Part shown: one piece after another, positions 59,901-64,000 of the stretch
Layout: each line of letters begins with the position of its first letter
How positions within the stretch are numbered: position 1 is the first letter of the stretch
From: Mauremys mutica
Lineage: Eukaryota > Chordata > Testudines > Geoemydidae
Length of the DNA stretch: 64,000 bases
Assembly: GCF_020497125.1 (NCBI RefSeq)
Contig: NC_059084.1
Coordinates: 6,971,501-7,035,500, forward strand
Direction of reading: 5' to 3'
The notes under the pieces: model-generated
The model's input: the letters and a program-made list of their open reading frames with translations, nothing else
What the model was told of the DNA's origin: nothing
The model's database searches: none
Position numbers and translations under genes: made by a program

Positions 59901-61034
59901 GTTGAGCCGAGTCACCAAAGTGAAACTGAACACAAGGATTAGTTTCCTTTTCCCCAAGATAGGAGGAGTTAGAGAAAAAAAAAAGACTGCAATGAGCTTT
60001 GATTTTCTCTTTCCTAAAACAAAGACAAAAAGCAAAACAAAAGATCTGTTTAAGTAGTATCCTGGGACTGTTATTAACACTGATGAAGATAGTGAGAAAC
60101 TTTACAAGAGACTTAAAACACACAGTTATCCAACACTAACATTTTACAGCAACAGAGTTAAATAAAAATCACATTTTGCAGCCTCATAAGGATTTTTTAA
60201 AGTGTTTATGACATTAGCCGGTGGTCTTTTTCAGGTTCACCGCAGATCTATATAGCGCCCCTTCTTGAAGTAGCTTCGTAAAAACCTAGTAAATTTTATT
60301 TCAATCTTAAAAGCGAAGAAATATTGCTTGATGGTACAATCTTAAGAGTAACATCCCTTAGGGCCACCAATAAAAGGCCACCCCCCCCCCAAATAAAGTG
60401 GTTGGAGCATATACAGCAACAGAAGATGCTCAGTGTCAACAATTCTGAGCTATGATGTTAAAAAACAGACTTCACCATCATAGATTCAGGGAAGTGGAAT
60501 CAACTGAGTCTACAAGATGGAAAGTTGATTTCTAACAAAATTATCCTGCTTACCAGGAATGCTGGGAAAGATATTCAGAAACAGCATATGGCAATTGCAT
60601 GAAGCTTTAGTGGAACATAACACCTCAGATGGCCAGGAGAAAGGCAGGAAAGGCAAATTAATATTTCTCCCCCACATACACAGATCTGATACTGAGGGGC
60701 TCTCTCCTCACCCCCAAGTCCCCCGAGCACACTGGAGGAATAACACCTCTCCCACCGCCCTGCCAAAACAACCCCCAGCCTCCCTAGCAGGTCGCCCCCA
60801 TCTTTCACAGACAGAAAGCCCACTCGGAGGAGTCACCTGTGCGCCGCTGGCCTGATGGGAGCCCCTGAACCACCCTGGCGAGGACTCCTCTCCCTCTCTG
60901 TCGGCTCGGGCCTCCTGCGACTCCTTCCCTTCCTCCTCCTCCTCCTCGCTCTCCCAGGTGGAGTCGTACTCCCAGCAGCACCACCCTTTCTTCTCGCCAT
61001 CCTCCAGCCCCGTGAAGCTCATCCAAGCCGCCAT
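49485..61034 (-). CDS. OGFR: Opioid growth factor receptor, complete coding region (8 exons)
   Basis: OGFR binds the opioid growth factor [Met5]-enkephalin at the nuclear envelope and slows cell proliferation; it is unrelated to the seven-helix opioid receptors. Eight exons join to 2,127 nt (708 codons plus TAA); human OGFR, from memory, has about 677. Residues 1-66 are an acidic N-terminus with the family motif DSTWE followed by Glu runs. About residues 119-330 form the conserved Ogfr_N domain (NLSFYKNEI, ENHSYIQW, LFPLREHGMNWRAKPLT, AYKLMLGFYGI, SHNNLRITRILKCLGE, KRSALDYFLF, HYAWMHFKPQDKF). The C-terminal half is acidic, low-complexity and probably disordered, with basic clusters KKRKLE (about 437-442) and KRRKVDE (about 513-519) as likely nuclear signals. 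The position next to COL9A3 favours OGFR over OGFRL1. The mammalian tandem-repeat tail is absent. Confidence 0.93.
51340..51560 (-). mobile_element. MIR-like SINE, diverged
   Basis: AAGCATTTCACAGGCATTG, GACTGAGAGGTTAAGTGGCT and TGTCCAACGTCACACATGCT follow the MIR layout, in OGFR intron 7. Confidence 0.6.
52139..52287 (-). CDS. OGFR: OGFR exon 7 (Ogfr_N domain)
   Basis: A 149-nt exon encodes AFKNSKEVMQRFIRAYKLM and then LGFYGI...RAENWRQRFRNLD. It ends in CG, completing an Arg codon with the first base of exon 8. Acceptor TTCAG, donor GTGAGT. Confidence 0.95.
52655..52721 (-). CDS. OGFR: OGFR exon 6 (Ogfr_N domain)
   Basis: A 67-nt exon encodes LFPLREHGMNWRAKPLTCKE then IQ, the most conserved block of the domain. 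Its first base completes the Trp codon of exon 5. Acceptor TTCAG, donor CAG|GTGTG. Confidence 0.95.
53262..53340 (-). CDS. OGFR: OGFR exon 5 (Ogfr_N domain)
   Basis: A 79-nt exon encodes LFIDELLEAWQEDYETLEEN then HSYIQW, aligning with the ENHSYIQW block of the family. Both ends split codons in phases that fit exons 4 and 6. Confidence 0.93.
54730..54817 (-). CDS. OGFR: OGFR exon 4 (start of Ogfr_N domain)
   Basis: An 88-nt exon encodes GLKEREPDAEEEEMW then NLSFYKNEIHFLPHG, the conserved opening of the domain. Acceptor TGAAG after a pyrimidine-rich stretch; donor GTATGT splits a Gly codon. Confidence 0.88.
56243..56290 (-). CDS. OGFR: OGFR exon 3
   Basis: A 48-nt exon encodes ERRRPAVSSIGYRGFE. 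Its last residues plus exon 4 (YRGFE-GLKERE) resemble the mammalian YRHNYPDLVERD. A T-rich tract precedes the TTTAG acceptor and the donor is GAG|GTAGGA. Phase 0 at both ends. Confidence 0.75.
56699..56893 (+). mobile_element. tRNA-derived SINE (turtle type)
   Basis: It has a pol III A box TAGCTCAGTGG (56,709-56,719) and B box GTTCCATCC (56,753-56,761). A body and a CR1-like 3' end (GGACTCGATGACCTTTCAAAG...CCTTCCAG) follow, then an ATT-rich tail. The head resembles a tRNA gene, but the long non-tRNA body makes it a SINE. I recognise the layout as that of cryptodiran turtle SINEs; it lies in OGFR intron 2. Confidence 0.85.
57690..57800 (-). mobile_element. MIR-like SINE, core only
   Basis: TTATTCCCATTTTACAGGAG, ATGAAACAGCAAGATAAGTG and AGGGACTTGTCCAGG form a MIR core in OGFR intron 2. 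Confidence 0.65.
58789..58869 (-). CDS. OGFR: OGFR exon 2 (divergent segment)
   Basis: An 81-nt exon encodes residues 67-93, from SRWYCLFRKTYMFLRK to LNLSDAQ. It has a strong pyrimidine tract before TTCAG, a donor CAG|GTTAGA, and keeps frame with both neighbours. Similarity to the mammalian segment is weak (possibly SRNW...), so it is supported mainly by splice sites and phase. Confidence 0.65.
58870..60836 (-). other. OGFR: OGFR intron 1
   Basis: AT-rich intron with a G19 homopolymer (C19 on the sense strand) at 59,361-59,379. No exon or interspersed repeat is recognised. Confidence 0.5.
59361..59379. repeat. G19 homopolymer
   Basis: Nineteen G in a row in OGFR intron 1, followed by more G-rich sequence. 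Its length is likely to be unreliable in short-read data. Confidence 0.9.
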
Positions 61035-61560
61035 CGGCGCCCCCGGCTGCTAGGAAAGGAAACCGAAAGAGGCGCTGCGTTAGCAGCTGGGAGGGGTCGG
61101 GTACAAAGCCAGCCACGTGAGTGGCCTCCTGGAATTCCGGGAGGCGTGCGGCCCAGCTGGCCCCGCCTCCCGTGTCTGCAGCGCGGCCCCGCCATTGGCC
61201 GAGCCGCGCCGCCGGAACGTTGGCGGTGTCTCCGCGTTCCATCCCTCGCCGGGCGCGTGCTGCGGCGGCGGCTTTTCCAGCCGCGACCCAGGCGCTGGCG
61301 CGGTGCTGCGGGATGGGGCCCAACCGGAAGCAAGGGGCGCTGGCCAAACCGGCTCGTGGCGAGGCTGGTGGTTAAACGTCAGTGACTCAGGCACGCGCAG
61401 GCTGCAGACACCCTTCCCGCAAGCAGGGCAGCCTGACAGCTCGGGGACCCGCCACAGGTGCCTAGCGTAGGCTACTGCTCTGTTGTTTTTCTTTTGATTT
61501 GCAGAGGCCGTGGTAGAGAGCAGGCATCCAGGAGCGGCCCCGCTGCCAGCGGGCAATAGG
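60830..61560 (-). promoter_or_regulatory. OGFR: OGFR CpG-island promoter
   Basis: This is the only CpG-dense, GC-rich stretch in the window, and it spans OGFR exon 1 and upstream DNA. On the minus strand there is a CCAAT box (ATTGG on plus at 61,194-61,198) and a GC box (CCCCGCCTCC on plus at 61,161-61,170). A CACGTG E-box lies at 61,114-61,119 and an ETS-like CCGGAAGC near 61,323. There is no TATA box. The start site is probably between about 61,050 and 61,160. Confidence 0.75.
60837..61034 (-). CDS. OGFR: OGFR exon 1 (start codon, acidic N-terminus)
   Basis: It encodes residues 1-66, including DSTWESEEEEEEGKES, which aligns with the DSTWEEDEED region of human OGFR. The donor is CAG|GTGACT, phase 0. 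The start at 61,034 is the first in-frame ATG in the CpG island. A possible acceptor (TTTCCTTTCCTAG) lies 15 nt upstream of it, so a non-coding first exon further out cannot be ruled out. Confidence 0.85.
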
Positions 61561-61599
61561 AAGCTGTAAAATCCAATCCTACAAATGTTTGTTCGACTT

Positions 61600-64000
61600 T
61601 AATAGTGCATAAGTGTAAGCACGTGAGTACCGCTTTGCAGGACTGGGGTAAGGAGGTAAATTCGATCAACTTAGTCATCCTCGTTTGAAGGGGGAAAAAA
61701 ATATCAAGGGACAACATTGCAAAGAAACCAGAGCTTCATGAAGGTGGGGGGAAGAGGGCATCTTGCAGAACATTTTGGGATTTTTTAAGGCTGGTTTCCA
61801 TTTTGAATTAACTTCAAAATGGGTAGTTTCCAGGTTACTCTTAAATATACATTCTACCAGATCAAAAAAGCAAAAACCAGGAAATCCAGCAAACCCTACA
61901 CCTCCACCCACTCAGGGATTACAGTGAAATGTTGCATCACATGGTGATGTTCTGTCACAGTCACACAGCTTTGCAAAAACATAAGAGCTGGCAAAGCCTG
62001 CAATCAACATAGCAAAAATACCTTTTTTTGGAAGGATAGTCTTGTGGTTAATGCACACAACACCCCAAAGGGATTCTCCACAAGATTGCATGGTTTTGCC
62101 ACCATCATCTTCCATCGGGTTTTTGCGCTTCAGTGCATCCCCTGATTGTCTTGACAACACACACTCCCCTAAAAAGTAATATTGACTTCTTTGGGCTGTG
62201 CTGCTGCCTAGTGGAGGGGAAAGCCCTGCTTCTTTGTGCCATCACAGTCTATGCATAGTTGAAGTTTGACTTCATGGACTCTGTCATGTTCCTCAAAGTC
62301 TGGATGGTTACTTGATCTATGAATACATGCTCCGATCCCTCTGCCACATCCCCCCCTTCCCTTAAATAGGGCCCAGTTTCCTGCAGCTTTTTTCATGGGG
62401 AAACCTAGCTGCCTGCTATACCTCATCTGGTTTGACTGGGGGCAACCCGTAGGCTTCTCAGGCATCATCCTTAACTATATTCCCCCCCACGCCCCTCATC
62501 TCTATTGTCTCTCCCTACCATGGGAGTGCCCTTCCATTTCCTTTGCCAGATCCCTCACCTCTCTCTTCAGGATGAGCTGAGACTCTTCTTGCTGCCCTCT
62601 TGTCTGTGGAGGCCAGCGTGCGGTGTAGTGAAGGTCAGCAGAAGAAGACAGGCCTCTAGCAAACTCTCTAGCAGGAAACTCTATTGACCTGGGGCAAGCC
62701 CAGCAGCAGGATTTGTTTTTTCAGTCCAGCTGCCTGGGCTGGGCATAGGAATCTGAGAAAGGATGGCAGAAACTTGGGAGTAGAGGTCTAGAAACTAAGA
62801 GGTTAAAATAGCCTCATGAATAAGGCATGTGCTCTGGATTTTATATCTACCATGTAGTCACTTAAACACAAATGATGGGCAAAGGCTAGCAAAGCATGGG
62901 ATGTGCTGTCTCCGCTGCCTGTTTAGCAGAAGTAAACAAAAAATGAACACAGATTGACAGAGCTCTACTAAGATCCGTGGATGAGCCAATTGCAAAGGCA
63001 AAGAGGCTTTGTACAGGACCACATACCAGTTATTGGTGCCACTGTTTAACCAAAACAAGCCACATCCATTTCTCCATTGTTTAAAACAGGGGAAAGGAAG
63101 GAGGATCCACAATTTCCAACACTGAGACACTTCTTAAACTCCTACTAGGCACTTAAGTATCTTTTAAAAAATGGTCCTAAGCCTGTTTTTTTTTAAGCTA
63201 GTTTTCACAATAATCAACTAATAAAACACAATGAGTCAAACTATTAGATTCATACTTCTTCAAGTAGATGACAATGCTGCACACCAAAAGTGTTGGGCTA
63301 TTTTTTTATTTAACAGTAAAGTTAATACTGTGAAGATACTACCCAATAACATTTCAGACTGCTTCATTCAGCAGTTTAACATGCACTTGTTAAAATCAGT
63401 ATGTCAGGAAGAGGGAAGGGATAAAATGGGAGAATTGATCATTTTCTGGCAATTCAAAAAATAGTAACTGCTACCAATTCTCAATATTCTAGCATATAAG
63501 ACTGAAAATAAGTTTCAAAATACCAGTAAGAGTGAACTAAAACTACTCCAGGAAAGTACAATAACAGCACAAGATTACGGTTTTACAATATTATTTCCAT
63601 TAACAGCCCTTTGTAAAAATAGCTTTTTTAAAAAAATTGACAAATGCTGAAATACAAAACCAACTGTTATATACACTATTACAGTACAACTGGATGAGGC
63701 AGTATCTCCAGGTTCTTGCATAGCGCAGTGGATCCCTTTCATACCATGTGGCACTACTGGACATGTTAGTTTAAGCCACTTATGAGGACTTCTGTCTAGA
63801 AACATTTAACATCTTCCTTTATTTACAGTATGAAATAAAAGGCTGAAAAATAAATTATACCACACTAAGTCTCCATGAGACAGAGGGTTTACTTTTCCCC
63901 TCAGTCAAACAGAACAGTAACAAAGAATGCTTCACCTTAGATCTGTATTTAACAAATAGCTTTTAGTTTTACTGGACCAACAAAGCCAGACATTTAATAG
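61600..64000. other. Upstream flank of OGFR, no gene recognised
   Basis: From memory MRGBP lies upstream of OGFR in mammals, so its 3' end might be expected near the right edge. None of its protein-coding exons is visible here. AATAAA-type signals for the minus strand (TTTATT near 63,303 and 63,819) could belong to a 3'UTR entering from the right, but nothing confirms this. Confidence 0.35.

Noticed and set aside
49485..61034. Assignment to OGFRL1 in place of OGFR
   Set aside because: The domain alone would fit both. The adjacency to COL9A3, the 708-codon length and the long acidic tail with two basic clusters favour OGFR.
60708..61556. Several open frames of 80-180 codons on both strands in the CpG island
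   Set aside because: GC-rich DNA lacks stop codons by chance. Only the 61,034 frame matches OGFR and splices in phase to exon 2.
61600..64000. MRGBP, expected upstream of OGFR from mammalian gene order
   Set aside because: No exon with recognisable MRGBP sequence was found; at most a 3'UTR may enter from the right, unproven.

Overview
This is nuclear DNA of a vertebrate, most likely a cryptodiran turtle. The signs are short exons in long introns, many CR1 LINE 3' ends, MIR-type SINEs, MITEs with TIRs, and one tRNA-derived SINE of the type I associate with cryptodiran turtles (56.70-56.88 kb). No prokaryotic, phage or CRISPR feature was seen.

Two protein-coding genes lie head to tail on the minus strand. 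The first to be transcribed is OGFR (opioid growth factor receptor). Its CpG-island promoter is at about 60.8-61.55 kb, it has eight coding exons between 61,034 and 49,485 (708 codons), and its predicted 3' end is near 47.4 kb. After a 3.5 kb spacer comes COL9A3 (collagen IX alpha-3 chain). It starts at 43,867 and runs off the left edge; 22 coding exons are visible, down to 1,842. They encode the signal peptide, a three-residue NC4, the complete COL3 domain (137 residues), NC3 (15 residues with two cysteines) and the first 207 residues of COL2. The rest of COL2, NC2, COL1 and NC1 should lie beyond position 1. From memory, the same OGFR-then-COL9A3 order is found on human 20q13.33, which supports calling the first gene OGFR and not its paralogue OGFRL1.

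The remainder is intron and intergenic DNA. It holds CR1 fragments in both orientations, seven MIR-like SINEs (all in minus orientation), a solo LTR with a 5-bp target duplication, several MITEs with TIRs and target-site duplications, microsatellites, and a diffuse old repeat family with a CCCATTGA...TCAATGGG core. The right end (61.6-64.0 kb) holds no gene I can support.

The two genes are neighbours but not functionally linked. OGFR is a nuclear-envelope/nuclear growth-inhibitory receptor, whereas COL9A3 is a cartilage matrix FACIT collagen chain. I found no new biological system. The best biological observations are a Gly-to-Ala break in the COL2 triple helix of COL9A3 and an OGFR with a divergent N-terminal region and no tandem-repeat tail.
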